Below, piece after piece: positions 8,776 to 17,043 of a stretch of DNA of 64,000 nt. The stretch is from Microbacterium maritypicum. GTDB lineage: Bacteria > Actinomycetota > Actinomycetes > Actinomycetales > Microbacteriaceae. The translations under genes were made by a program, and so were the position numbers. The stretch is taken from contig NZ_WAAQ01000003.1 of NCBI RefSeq assembly GCF_008868125.1, positions 310,001 through 374,000 on the forward strand, written 5' to 3'. Numbering within the stretch: position 1 is the stretch's first letter; the number at the start of each line of letters is the position of its first letter. The notes under the pieces are model-generated. The model searched no databases. It worked only from the letters and a program-made list of their open reading frames with translations, and had not been told where the DNA came from.

Positions 8776-9768
8776 TCAGCGCCCCAGGAATCGCAGGGCG
8801 TTGTCGCGACGGATGGCGCTCTTGTGCGCCTCGTCGAGGAAGTCGGCACGGTCGATGACGCTGCCGACGGGTCGCTCGCCCAGGGGGTAGGGGTAGTCGC
8901 TGCCGACCATCACCTGCGAGGCGCCGAGGGTCTCCACCAGCACGCGCAGGGCGACCGGGTCGAACACCACGCTGTCGACGCTGAAGCGATCGAGGTAGGC
9001 CGACGGCGGGCGTTCACTGACCCCGATGAGGTCGGGCCGCTGCAGCCAGGCGTTCTCGAACCGGCCCAGCCAGAAGGCGAAGGAGCCGCCGCCGTGCGCG
9101 AACGCCAGGCGGAGGGTCGGCGGTACCCGGTCGAACACTCCGCCCAGGATCATCGCGATGATCGACAGGTGCGTCTCGGCGGGCATGCCGGTGAGCCAGC
9201 GCGCCATCCAGCGGTCGAGGCGCGGCGAGCCCGGCATGTCCCACGGATGCACGAACACCGGGATGCCGCTGTCGGCGCAGTGCTGCAGGAACATCACCAT
9301 GCCCTCGTCGTCGAGGTCGCGGTCGCCCACGTGGTTCCCGATCTCGACGCCGGCGTGACCGGAGGCGATCGCGCGATCGGCCTCGGCGCACGCGGCATCC
9401 GGATCCTGCAGCGGCACCTGGGCGAAGGGGATCAGCCGATCAGGGGCCGGGGCGCAGATCTCCAGGGCGAGGTCGTTGAAGATGCGGGCGACCTTGACCG
9501 CCTCGGCGCCCGACTTGTCGTACGAGAAGAACAGCGGCGTGGGGGAGACCACCTGCATCTCGACGCCGTCGGCATCCATGTCGGCCAGGCGCACGGACGC
9601 ATCCCAGCAGTCGTCGCCGACGCGCCGGAACTCGGTCTCGCCGAGCATGATCATCGCCTCGCGCTCGGAGTCCACGCGCAGGGTCGGCCAGAGCCCCGGC
9701 CCGACCTGTGTCGACAGGTCGGGCCAGGAGCTCGGCACGAAGTGCGTGTGGACGTCGATCGTGCCCAA
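8776..9768 (-). CDS. 2-amino-3-carboxymuconate-6-semialdehyde decarboxylase (ACMSD)
   Basis: A 330-residue amidohydrolase-superfamily decarboxylase (EC 4.1.1.45). It removes CO2 from the ring-cleavage product of 3-hydroxyanthranilate and so diverts it from quinolinate. The N-terminal metal motif DVHTHFVP supplies two His ligands. A central His lies in IPVFVHPWDMPG, another in LAFAHGGGSFAF, and the late Asp in VMVGSDYPYPLG. These match the ACMSD pattern, with normal length. It sits between the 3-hydroxyanthranilate dioxygenase and kynureninase genes, which decides this call over other amidohydrolase-2 decarboxylases. The gene starts 6 bases after the dioxygenase stop. Functionally equivalent to nbaD. 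Confidence 0.92.
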   Translation of the reverse strand: MGTIDVHTHFVPSSWPDLSTQVGPGLWPTLRVDSEREAMIMLGETEFRRVGDDCWDASVRLADMDADGVEMQVVSPTPLFFSYDKSGAEAVKVARIFNDLALEICAPAPDRLIPFAQVPLQDPDAACAEADRAIASGHAGVEIGNHVGDRDLDDEGMVMFLQHCADSGIPVFVHPWDMPGSPRLDRWMARWLTGMPAETHLSIIAMILGGVFDRVPPTLRLAFAHGGGSFAFWLGRFENAWLQRPDLIGVSERPPSAYLDRFSVDSVVFDPVALRVLVETLGASQVMVGSDYPYPLGERPVGSVIDRADFLDEAHKSAIRRDNALRFLGR

Positions 9769-9774
9769 GGGGCT

Positions 9775-10299
9775 TCAGCCCTTGCCGGGGTGGACGGTGC
9801 CGCACTCCGGGCAGGTACGCCCCTCTTCGCTCTCGTAGAAGTCTCGGAAGACCGGCGGCAGATCCTCGACGATGTCGCGCACCTGCAGCTCGACCTCGTG
9901 CACCTTGGCGTTGCAGTTCGGGCAGAACCAGGCGAACTTCTCGAGCGTGCCCTCTTCGCGGATGCGCTCGATCACGATGCCGATGGAGCCCTCTTCCGGG
10001 CGCTGCGGGGAGTGGAACACGTTGCCGGGCAGCAGCCACATCTCGCCCTCGCGGATGTCGATGCGCTGCGGGCCGTCGGGCGTCTGGATGTTCACGTGCA
10101 TGTTGCCGCGGTACTGGTAGAACCACTCCTCGTAGGGGTCGAAGTGGAAGTCGGTGCGCTTGTTGGGGCCGCCGACGACCTGCACGATGAAGTCGCCCAT
10201 GGGCGTCCACGCGGCCTTGTTGTTGACCGGCGGCTTCAGGAGGTGCTCGTTCTCCTTGATCCATGCGGCGAAATCGATGACGGGTGGGATGGTGCTCAT
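9775..10299 (-). CDS. nbaC: 3-Hydroxyanthranilate 3,4-dioxygenase
   Basis: A 174-residue cupin-fold, non-heme Fe(II) ring-cleaving enzyme (EC 1.13.11.6). The iron ligands His and Glu are in [17 protein letters not shown] (residues about 48-65), with a third His in [11 protein letters not shown]. The C-terminus carries two CxxC knuckles (CPNC and CPEC), the rubredoxin-like second iron site of bacterial enzymes. The ATG at 10299 overlaps the upstream RidA-type gene stop in an ATGA and has a GGAGGAG ribosome-binding site. The frame remains open upstream but only within the neighbour. The product is the substrate of the ACMSD encoded next. Confidence 0.95.
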   Translation of the reverse strand: MSTIPPVIDFAAWIKENEHLLKPPVNNKAAWTPMGDFIVQVVGGPNKRTDFHFDPYEEWFYQYRGNMHVNIQTPDGPQRIDIREGEMWLLPGNVFHSPQRPEEGSIGIVIERIREEGTLEKFAWFCPNCNAKVHEVELQVRDIVEDLPPVFRDFYESEEGRTCPECGTVHPGKG

Positions 10300-10775
10300 T
10301 TCTCCTCCTCGAGAGTGGCAACGGTGGTGCGGTCGACAGCGGTGTCGTCGGTGGGGGTTTCGGGGCGCCGTGCGATCGCCTGGATCTCGATGCGCAGGTG
10401 CGGATGAGGCAGCGCATGAACGGCCACCGTCGTGCGGGCGGGGCCCTGCTCGTCGAAGTACTCGGCCCAGACGGCGTTGTAGGCGGCGAAGTCGTTCATG
10501 TCGACGAGGAAGCTCGTCGCCTGCACCAGATCGTCGAGGCCGCACCCGGCGGCGGCGAGCACGGCCCGGATGTTCTCGATGACCGCGCGGGTCTGCACCG
10601 CGACGTCGAGACGCGTCGCGCCGAACTCGTCGACCTCCGCTCCGGCGATCGTGTTGTCGGGCCGCCTGCTCGATGTGCCGGAGACGAAGACGAGGTCGCC
10701 GGAGACCTTGGCGTGCGGGAAGCGGCCGCGGGGGGTCGCTTTGCCCTCGACGAGGATGCCGCCTGATCCGGTCAT
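10296..10775 (-). CDS. RidA-family 2-aminomuconate deaminase
   Basis: A 159-residue protein of the RidA/YjgF superfamily, small trimeric enzymes that deaminate enamine/imine intermediates. Family features are [25 protein letters not shown] at the start of the fold (given here as positions about 16-40), [17 protein letters not shown] in the middle, and [22 protein letters not shown] at the end. It lies between the 4-oxalocrotonate decarboxylase-type and 3-hydroxyanthranilate dioxygenase genes, so the role is most likely 2-aminomuconate to 2-oxo-3-hexenedioate plus ammonia (EC 3.5.99.5). Start and stop overlap both neighbours by 4 bases. General enamine detoxification is the alternative. Confidence 0.87.
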   Translation of the reverse strand: MTGSGGILVEGKATPRGRFPHAKVSGDLVFVSGTSSRRPDNTIAGAEVDEFGATRLDVAVQTRAVIENIRAVLAAAGCGLDDLVQATSFLVDMNDFAAYNAVWAEYFDEQGPARTTVAVHALPHPHLRIEIQAIARRPETPTDDTAVDRTTVATLEEEK

Positions 10776-11575
10776 CGTGATCCCTCCGTGAGGCTGTCTG
10801 ATCCCTCGTGCGTGCGGATGCCGACCCGCCCGAGCCCGGTGATCGTCGCCTCGACGACGCCGTGGTCCGGCAGGGGGACGGCGGCGGTCGCGGCTCCGGC
10901 GAGCAGCACCATGCCGGCGCGGAGCGCGAACCCGTGGGCCGCGGCGAGCCGGGCTGCGGCGGCGATGGCACGGCCGGGATCGCCCAGGATCGCCGCGGTC
11001 GATCCGGTCGCCGCCACCCTGCCGTCGACCTCGAGCCGCACGGCGTGGTTGTCGAGAGTGCCGGCCTGCTCGAACGGCGTCCACGGACCGATCACGTAGC
11101 CGGCCGCCGAGGTGTTGTCGGCCACGACGTCGGACAGGCTGAAGCGGAAGTCGCGGTAGCGGGAGTCGATGATCTCCAGCGCGGGAGCGACCGCGGCGAC
11201 GATCTCCGCCAGCGGAAGAGCGGTGTCGACGCCGTCGATGTCGGCGGCGAGAAGGTAGGCCACTTCGGGCTCGATGCGCGGGTGGATGGCGGACCGGCGG
11301 TCGAACACCGCGTCATCGTCGAGGCGCATCGCATCGGTGAGGGTGCCCATGATCACATCGTGCACGCCCATCTGCTGCGCCTTCGCCTGGCTCGTGAAGC
11401 CGAGCTTGAGGCCGGTGACGCGCTCGCCGCGGGCGAGTCGGCGGGCGATCAGCGCGTGCTGTGTGGCGTACGCGGTGTCGAGCCCGACCTCCTCGGTCGA
11501 GGAGAGCTGGCTGATGGCGGTCGCGGTGCGCTGGGCGGTGTCGAGAGCGGCGGCGAACACGGCGTCGGCGGTCAT
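10772..11575 (-). CDS. 2-oxo-3-hexenedioate (4-oxalocrotonate) decarboxylase
   Basis: A 267-residue member of the fumarylacetoacetase-like hydratase/decarboxylase family (DmpH/NbaG/MhpD). The segments [30 protein letters not shown] and [23 protein letters not shown] are family landmarks, with the acidic metal ligands around residues 105-140. The operon has a second paralogue at 13538. Because this copy is next to the aminomuconate deaminase gene, I assign it the decarboxylase step (to 2-oxopent-4-enoate) and the other the hydratase step. The two could be swapped, since these paralogues are hard to tell apart by eye. Overlaps of 4 bases on both sides show translational coupling. Confidence 0.82.
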   Translation of the reverse strand: MTADAVFAAALDTAQRTATAISQLSSTEEVGLDTAYATQHALIARRLARGERVTGLKLGFTSQAKAQQMGVHDVIMGTLTDAMRLDDDAVFDRRSAIHPRIEPEVAYLLAADIDGVDTALPLAEIVAAVAPALEIIDSRYRDFRFSLSDVVADNTSAAGYVIGPWTPFEQAGTLDNHAVRLEVDGRVAATGSTAAILGDPGRAIAAAARLAAAHGFALRAGMVLLAGAATAAVPLPDHGVVEATITGLGRVGIRTHEGSDSLTEGSR

Positions 11576-12606
11576 GCGGTCACCCCCGAGCGTGCGGCGA
11601 CGAGGTCGAGAGCGACGTCGACGATCATGTCCTCCTGGCCGCCGACCATGCGGCGGCGTCCCAACTCCACGAGGATGTCACGGGCATCGAGGCCGTGCTT
11701 CTCCGCTGCGCGCTCGGCGTGCAGCAGGAAGCTCGAGTACACCCCCGCGTAGCCCAGAGTGAGGGTCTCCCGGTCGACGCGAACGGGGCGGCCCTGCAGC
11801 GGACGCACCAGCTCCTCCGCCGCATCCTGCAGCGCGAACAGGTCGCAGCCGTGCTCCCAGCCGAGCAGGTCGGCCACCGCGATGAAGGCCTCGATCGGGC
11901 AGTTGCCCGCCCCGGCGCCCTGCCCTGCGAGCGAGGCATCGACCCGATACACGCCGTGCTCGACGGCCGTGACGCTGTTGGCCACGCTCAGCGACAGGTT
12001 CTCGTGCGCGTGGATGCCTATCTGCGTGCCGGGGTCGAGCACCTCGCGGTAGGCATCGACGCGCTCGGCCACGTCGCGCATCGTGAGGCGTCCGCCCGAG
12101 TCGGTGACGTACACGCAGTGCGCTCCCGCCGCCTCCATGATCTTCGCCTGCTCGGCGAGGCCGTGCGGGTCGTTGAGATGGCTCATCATCAGGAAGCCCG
12201 AGACATCCATGCCGTGCTCGCGCGCCCAGGTGATGTGCTGGATCGCGACGTCGGCCTCGGTGCAGTGCGTCGCGACCCGCACGCTCGCGACACCCAGGTC
12301 GCGGGCGCGGGCGAGGTCGTCGATCGTGCCGATGCCGGGCAGGATCAGGGTGGTCAGCACGGCACGGTCGAGCACCTCTGCCGCCGCCTCGATCCACTGC
12401 CAGTCGGTGTGCGCGCCCTGTCCGTAGGCCACGCTCGATCCGCCGAGGCCGTCGCCGTGAGCGACCTCGATGGCATCGACGCCCGCGGCTTCGAGAGCAC
12501 GGGCGATGCCCTGCACCTGGTCGGTGGTGTAGCCGTGGCCGATGGCGTGCATGCCGTCGCGGAGGGTGACGTCCTGCACGTACACGCGGGGAGGAGCGGT
12601 GGTCAT
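11572..12606 (-). CDS. mhpE: 4-Hydroxy-2-oxovalerate aldolase
   Basis: A 344-residue TIM-barrel aldolase (DmpG/MhpE type, EC 4.1.3.39) that splits 4-hydroxy-2-oxopentanoate into pyruvate and acetaldehyde. The N-terminal [15 protein letters not shown] provides the catalytic Arg/Asp/His set. A Mn2+-binding HxH is in [16 protein letters not shown] near residue 200. The C-terminal domain that docks with the acylating dehydrogenase is present. The ATG at 12606 overlaps the acetaldehyde dehydrogenase stop by 4 bases. The pair normally forms a channelling complex, passing acetaldehyde directly to the partner. Confidence 0.95.
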   Translation of the reverse strand: MTTAPPRVYVQDVTLRDGMHAIGHGYTTDQVQGIARALEAAGVDAIEVAHGDGLGGSSVAYGQGAHTDWQWIEAAAEVLDRAVLTTLILPGIGTIDDLARARDLGVASVRVATHCTEADVAIQHITWAREHGMDVSGFLMMSHLNDPHGLAEQAKIMEAAGAHCVYVTDSGGRLTMRDVAERVDAYREVLDPGTQIGIHAHENLSLSVANSVTAVEHGVYRVDASLAGQGAGAGNCPIEAFIAVADLLGWEHGCDLFALQDAAEELVRPLQGRPVRVDRETLTLGYAGVYSSFLLHAERAAEKHGLDARDILVELGRRRMVGGQEDMIVDVALDLVAARSGVTA

Positions 12607-13541
12607 GCGGAAACCCCTGTCCGTTGGGCGACGAGTCGCTCGGCCGTGCGAAGGGCTGCCGAGGTCATGATGTCGAGATTGCCCGCGTACTCCGGAAGAT
12701 AGTGGCCGGCGCCGGCGACTTCCAGCAGGACGCTCACGCGCGTGCCGCGGAACGGCCGGTCGAGTGCGGGCACGTAGGCCTCGTCGACCGCATCGAACTG
12801 CACCTGCTGCTTGAGCCGATATCCGCCGACGTAGGCCTGAACGTCGGCGACCATGTCGGCGATCGAGGCGCTCACGGCATCGCGATCCAGAGAGGTGGGG
12901 TCGCCCTCGACCAGGCAGAAGACCGTGTCGCGCATGATGAGCGGTGGGTCGGCGGGGTTGAGCACGATGATGGCCTTGCCGTGGTCGGCGCCGCCGATCA
13001 CCTCCAGTGCACGGGCGGTCGTCTCGGTGAACTCGTCGATGTTCGCCCTGGTTCCGGGGCCGGCCGACTTCGAGGCGATGGAGGCGACGATCTCGGCGTA
13101 GGCCACCGGGGCGACGCGCGACACCGCTGCCACCATCGGCACCGTGGCCTGGCCACCGCAGGTGACCATGTTCACGTTGGTCGCACCGAGATGCGCTTCG
13201 AGGTTGACGACCGGCACGACATAGGGGCCGATCGCCGCCGGGGTCAGATCGACCATGAGGCGTCCGGCGTTGCGCACGAGCGCGTCGTTGCGGGCGTGGG
13301 CTCCGGCCGAGGTCGCGTCGAACACGAGCTCGACATCGGCGAACTCGGGCATCGCGATCAGCCCGTCCACGCCCTCGTGGGTGGTGGCGACACCGAGCCG
13401 TCGCGCGCGGGCGAGGCCGTCGGACTGCTCGTCGATCCCGGCCATAGCGACCACGTGCAGCGTGGTCGAGAGCCGCTTGACCTTGATGAGCAGGTCGGTG
13501 CCGATGTTGCCCGAGCCGATGATGGCGATGCCGACGGTCAT
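12603..13541 (-). CDS. mhpF: Acetaldehyde dehydrogenase (acylating)
   Basis: A 312-residue NAD-dependent enzyme (DmpF/MhpF, EC 1.2.1.10) that converts acetaldehyde plus CoA to acetyl-CoA. The N-terminal Rossmann motif is [14 protein letters not shown]. The catalytic Cys is in [14 protein letters not shown] at about residue 130, and the dimer-domain segment [15 protein letters not shown] is typical. The length is normal. It is coupled by 4-base overlaps to the aldolase downstream and the hydratase upstream. Together they make the lower meta-cleavage module that delivers pyruvate and acetyl-CoA to central metabolism. Confidence 0.95.
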   Translation of the reverse strand: MTVGIAIIGSGNIGTDLLIKVKRLSTTLHVVAMAGIDEQSDGLARARRLGVATTHEGVDGLIAMPEFADVELVFDATSAGAHARNDALVRNAGRLMVDLTPAAIGPYVVPVVNLEAHLGATNVNMVTCGGQATVPMVAAVSRVAPVAYAEIVASIASKSAGPGTRANIDEFTETTARALEVIGGADHGKAIIVLNPADPPLIMRDTVFCLVEGDPTSLDRDAVSASIADMVADVQAYVGGYRLKQQVQFDAVDEAYVPALDRPFRGTRVSVLLEVAGAGHYLPEYAGNLDIMTSAALRTAERLVAQRTGVSA

Positions 13542-14362
13542 GCCGCAGCCCCTTCCGTTGTCGTTCCGGATGCCGCGCCGACGAAGTCGGCACAGACCTC
13601 GCCGAGACCGTCGAGCCGCGCGCGGAACACCCCCGCGGTCGCGTCGACCATAGGGCCGAGGGCCCCGGAGAGGATCACCTCGCCCGCGCGCAGCGGCTGT
13701 CCGCGGCGGGCGACTTCACGCGCCAACCACGCCACGGCGATCACGGGGCTGCCGAGGCACGCGGCACCCGACCCCGTCGAGACCGGTCGCCCCTCGCGGT
13801 CGAGCGACATGCCGAGCGCGGTCAGGTCGAAGCCGTCGAGGCGTCGCGGCGTGGTGCCGAGCACGACCGCCCCGCTGGAGGCGTTGTCGGCGATGGTGTC
13901 GGTGATGCGGATGTCCCACCCGGCCACGCGGGAGTCGACGACCTCGATCGCGGGCAGCACGAACTCCGTGGCACGGATCACCTCGGCGACGTGCGTGGTG
14001 GGGGAGTCGAGGTCGCTGCCCAGCACGAAGGCGACCTCGGCCTCGGCGCGCGGTTGCAGGAAGCGTGCGAGGTCGATCGGCTCGCGGTCGGTGAACATCA
14101 TGTCATCCAGCAGCACGCCGTAGTCGGGGCTGTCCACCCCGAGCTGCGCTTGCACGGCGGGGGAGGTGAGGCCGATCTTGCGCCCGACGATGCGGCGGCC
14201 ATCGTCGAGACGGCGCGCGATGCCGAGCGACTGCACCGCGTACGCGGCATCCTGATCAGTCTCGCCGAGAAGGTCGCGCACCGGTGCGCACGGGCGTGCG
14301 GACTCGGCCGCGAGCCGCAGCCGTTCGTCCGCCAGGTGCACGGCGTCGGGGAGGCCGGTCAC
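13538..14362 (-). CDS. mhpD: 2-Oxopent-4-enoate hydratase
   Basis: A 274-residue hydratase of the fumarylacetoacetase-like family (EC 4.2.1.80), adding water to 2-oxopent-4-enoate for the aldolase. Landmarks are [55 protein letters not shown] and the C-terminal [21 protein letters not shown]. The GTG at 14362 forms a GTGA overlap with the aldehyde dehydrogenase stop, matching every other junction in this operon. A second GTG at 14374 would also work, and longer readings run through the neighbour. It is paralogous to the gene at 10772; role assignment rests on position beside the aldolase pair. Confidence 0.88.
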   Translation of the reverse strand: MTGLPDAVHLADERLRLAAESARPCAPVRDLLGETDQDAAYAVQSLGIARRLDDGRRIVGRKIGLTSPAVQAQLGVDSPDYGVLLDDMMFTDREPIDLARFLQPRAEAEVAFVLGSDLDSPTTHVAEVIRATEFVLPAIEVVDSRVAGWDIRITDTIADNASSGAVVLGTTPRRLDGFDLTALGMSLDREGRPVSTGSGAACLGSPVIAVAWLAREVARRGQPLRAGEVILSGALGPMVDATAGVFRARLDGLGEVCADFVGAASGTTTEGAAA

Positions 14363-15867
14363 AGCTGCACGCACACGTTCGTCGGCTCGGTGTAGAACTC
14401 CAGCGAGTGGTGCCCGCCCTCGCGGCCAATGCCGGAGAGCCCGACACCGCCGAACGGGCTGCGCAGGTCTCGCAGGTACCAGGTGTTGACCCACGACATG
14501 CCGGTGCGCATCTGCTGGGCCACGCGGTGTCCGCGGGTGAGATCGGTGGTCCAGGTGACGGCGGCGAGCCCGTAGTCGGTGTCGTTCGCGAGCGCGACCG
14601 CCTCCTCCTCGGTGTCGAAGGGGATGAGGGCGGCGACGGGACCGAACACCTCTTCGCGCACGGTGCGGTGGCTGTTGTCGAGGCCTGTCCACAGAGTGGG
14701 CTCGATCCAGGACCCGCCGTCGAGTCCGTCGCCCAGGGTCGGGATGCCACCGCCAGCGAGCACGGTCGCGCCCTCGGCGACGGCGAGGTCGAAGTAGGAG
14801 CGCACCTTGTCGCGGTGGGCCTGGGAGATGAGCGGACCGGTGGTCGTCGCCGGATCCTCCGGGCGCCCCAGACGCAGGCGGGCGGCGTGCTCGGCGAGAC
14901 CGGCCGCCACGTCGTCGAAGACCGCGCGCTGCACGTAGATGCGCTCGGTGCACAGGCAGACCTGGCCGGTGTTGAGGTAGGTCGAGCGGGCGAGGCCGGC
15001 GACCGCGGCGTCGAGGTCGGCGTCGGCGAAGACCAGCGCGGCGTTCTTGCCGCCCAGCTCGAACGACACGGGACGCACCCTCGGTGCGACCGCCCGCATG
15101 ATCGCGGAACCGGTGGACGACTCGCCGGTGAAGGTGACCCCGTCGATGCCGGGGTGCGACGTGAGCGCTTCGCCCGCGGAGCCTGCGCCGAAGCCGTGCA
15201 CGACGTTGACCACCCCGGCGGGGACACCCGCTTCGGCGAGGATCTCGGCCAGCAGGGTGGCCGACGACGGCGTCTCCTCCGAGGGCTTGATGACGACGGT
15301 GTTGCCGGTGGCGAGGGCCGGAGCCAGCTTCCACGTGAGCAGCAGCAGGGGCAGGTTCCACGGCACGATCACGGCGACGACCCCGAGTGGCTTGCGCACC
15401 GCGTAGTTGAGTGCGCGGCGGCCGTCGGGCAGCTCGGTCAGGAACGAGTCGAGTCCGGCGGTCGAGACCGTGTCGGCGAAGGAGCGGAAGTTCGCAGCGG
15501 CGCGCGCCACATCGAGGTCGCGGGCCAGGGCCTCGGGCTTGCCCGTGTCGCCCACCTCGGCCGCGACGAGCTCGTCGGCCCGACGGTCGATCGCGTCGGC
15601 CACCCCGCGCAGCAGACGGGCGCGCTCGGCGACGGTCATCCGCCCCCACGGTCCGTCGAACGCCGCGCGGGCAGCCGCCACGGCGCGGTCCACCTGCTCG
15701 GTGCCCGCCTCGTGCACCTCGGCGATGATCGATCCGTCGACCGGGCTGATCTTCGTGAAGGTGCCGATGCCCTCCACGCGCTCGCCGGCGATCATGTTGT
15801 GGATCGCGCGGGGCGCCCGCTCCTGCTCGGCGGCACGGAGGGGAGGCGTCATCGTCTCGGAAGGCAT
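14359..15867 (-). CDS. 2-Aminomuconate-6-semialdehyde dehydrogenase (ALDH superfamily)
   Basis: A 502-residue NAD-dependent aldehyde dehydrogenase and first gene of the kynurenine operon. Landmarks are VPWNLPLLLLTWKLAPALA, the NAD-binding TFTGESSTGSAIM, FELGGKNAALVFADAD (general base Glu), and the catalytic Cys in NTGQVCLCTERIYV at about residue 290. By context it oxidises 2-aminomuconate semialdehyde, the ACMSD product (EC 1.2.1.32). 2-hydroxymuconate semialdehyde dehydrogenases are close relatives and cannot be excluded from sequence alone. The start lies 83 bases from the divergent LysR gene, with a LysR-type site between them. Confidence 0.9.
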   Translation of the reverse strand: MPSETMTPPLRAAEQERAPRAIHNMIAGERVEGIGTFTKISPVDGSIIAEVHEAGTEQVDRAVAAARAAFDGPWGRMTVAERARLLRGVADAIDRRADELVAAEVGDTGKPEALARDLDVARAAANFRSFADTVSTAGLDSFLTELPDGRRALNYAVRKPLGVVAVIVPWNLPLLLLTWKLAPALATGNTVVIKPSEETPSSATLLAEILAEAGVPAGVVNVVHGFGAGSAGEALTSHPGIDGVTFTGESSTGSAIMRAVAPRVRPVSFELGGKNAALVFADADLDAAVAGLARSTYLNTGQVCLCTERIYVQRAVFDDVAAGLAEHAARLRLGRPEDPATTTGPLISQAHRDKVRSYFDLAVAEGATVLAGGGIPTLGDGLDGGSWIEPTLWTGLDNSHRTVREEVFGPVAALIPFDTEEEAVALANDTDYGLAAVTWTTDLTRGHRVAQQMRTGMSWVNTWYLRDLRSPFGGVGLSGIGREGGHHSLEFYTEPTNVCVQL

Positions 15868-15924
15868 GGGCTCAGGCTAGGAAGGTTCGAGGGATGCCGA
15901 CAAATACTCTCTTGATGCATTGCC

Positions 15925-15942
15925 ATGCCCGTACGGCTATAG
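15925..15942. promoter_or_regulatory. Candidate LysR operator in divergent promoter
   Basis: ATGCCCGTACGGCTATAG lies in the 83-base gap between the kynurenine operon and the LysR gene. It matches 15 of 18 bases of a second site at 16921. The recurrence at the two promoters flanking the regulator makes it the best candidate operator. Confidence 0.6.
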
Positions 15943-15950
15943 TCCGGATC

Positions 15951-16919
15951 ATGGTCACCGATCGACTGCTCGACGGACGGGTCAAGATCCGTCACCTCGT
16001 CCTCGTCACCGCCATCGCCGACGAGGGCACCCTGGTGCGCGCCGCCGAATCGCTGCACATCACCCAGCCCGTCGTCACCCGCGGACTCCGCGAGGTCGAG
16101 GAGGTGCTGGGCGTGCCGCTGTTCGAACGGCTGCCGCGCGGAGTCAGGCCCACGCAGTACGGGCACTCCTTCATCGAGCGTGCGCGCTCCGTGCTCGCCG
16201 AGCTGCGCGCCGCGGGGGAGGAGGTGCGGCTGCTGCAGTCGGGGCAGCTGGGCACGGTCACGGTCGGCACGCACCTCGCGGGGTCGAACCTGCTGCTGCC
16301 GCGCGCCATCGCCGCGTTGAAGGCCGAGCACCCGCGGCTGACCGTCGTGGTGCGCGAGGGCACACCGGATACCCTGCAGCAGCTGCTGCTCGCGGGCGAC
16401 CTCGACCTCACGGTCGGACGGCTCTCGCCCACGGTGCCGGTGCGGCTCGAGCAGGAGCGACTGCATCAGGAGCCGATCCGCCTGGTCGCCCGGGCCGGGC
16501 ATCCGGTCCTCGGCGGCGTCAAGGCGAACTCCCTCGCGGAGCTGATCGCGTATCCGTGGATCTTCCCGGTCGCCCAGACGGCGCTGCGGGCCGAGCTCGA
16601 AGCCGTCTTCTTCCACGAGGGGCTCCCGTTGCCGCCCGACCGCGTCGAGTGCACGTCCATGCTGACCCTGCGCACCCTGCTGATCTCGACCGACGTGATC
16701 GCTGCGCTGCCGATGTTCATCGCCGTCGACGACCGCGAGCTGCGGATCCTGCCCACGCCGCTGAGCTCCATCCGCCGTTCGGTCGGCGTGACGGTGCCGA
16801 AGGACCGGGCCCCCTCGCCCGCGGCATCCGCCCTGCTGGCGCATCTGCGCGAAGAGGGCGCACGCCTGGCGGAGCTCGAGCGCGAGTACGCGCAGACGGA
16901 GCCGCGCTTCGCCGGCTGA
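15951..16919 (+). CDS. LysR-family transcriptional regulator
   Basis: A 322-residue LysR-type regulator. The N-terminal HTH (residues about 10-70) has LVTAIADEGTLVRAAESLHITQPVVTRGLREVEEVLGVPLFERL with the usual pattern (positions about 17-60 of the protein). The remainder is the periplasmic-binding-fold effector domain. The gene is divergent from the 3-hydroxyanthranilate operon and upstream of the LVIVD and MFS genes, so it probably activates one or both in response to a pathway intermediate. The ATG at 15951 gives the standard LysR N-terminal length; an earlier in-frame ATG at 15894 would lie inside the promoter. Confidence 0.92.
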   Translation: MVTDRLLDGRVKIRHLVLVTAIADEGTLVRAAESLHITQPVVTRGLREVEEVLGVPLFERLPRGVRPTQYGHSFIERARSVLAELRAAGEEVRLLQSGQLGTVTVGTHLAGSNLLLPRAIAALKAEHPRLTVVVREGTPDTLQQLLLAGDLDLTVGRLSPTVPVRLEQERLHQEPIRLVARAGHPVLGGVKANSLAELIAYPWIFPVAQTALRAELEAVFFHEGLPLPPDRVECTSMLTLRTLLISTDVIAALPMFIAVDDRELRILPTPLSSIRRSVGVTVPKDRAPSPAASALLAHLREEGARLAELEREYAQTEPRFAG

Positions 16920-16920
16920 T

Positions 16921-16938
16921 ATGCCCGAACGGTCATAG
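16921..16938. promoter_or_regulatory. Second candidate LysR operator
   Basis: ATGCCCGAACGGTCATAG starts 2 bases after the LysR stop and 123 bases before the LVIVD gene. It matches 15 of 18 bases of the site at 15925, suggesting that LysR also controls the plus-strand LVIVD-MFS pair. Confidence 0.6.
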
Positions 16939-17043
16939 CTCTGACCCGTATGGATATTGGACAGCATCGCTCCCACAGGGTGAACCTGATGAGAACGACA
17001 CCACGTCGTGACGATCTCACCCGATTCAGCCAATGGAGGCGAC

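Noticed and set aside
7525..10407. 960-codon open frame on the plus strand
   Set aside because: It is antisense to kynU, ACMSD and the dioxygenase gene, which have complete catalytic motifs. Its translation is a low-complexity artefact of high GC.
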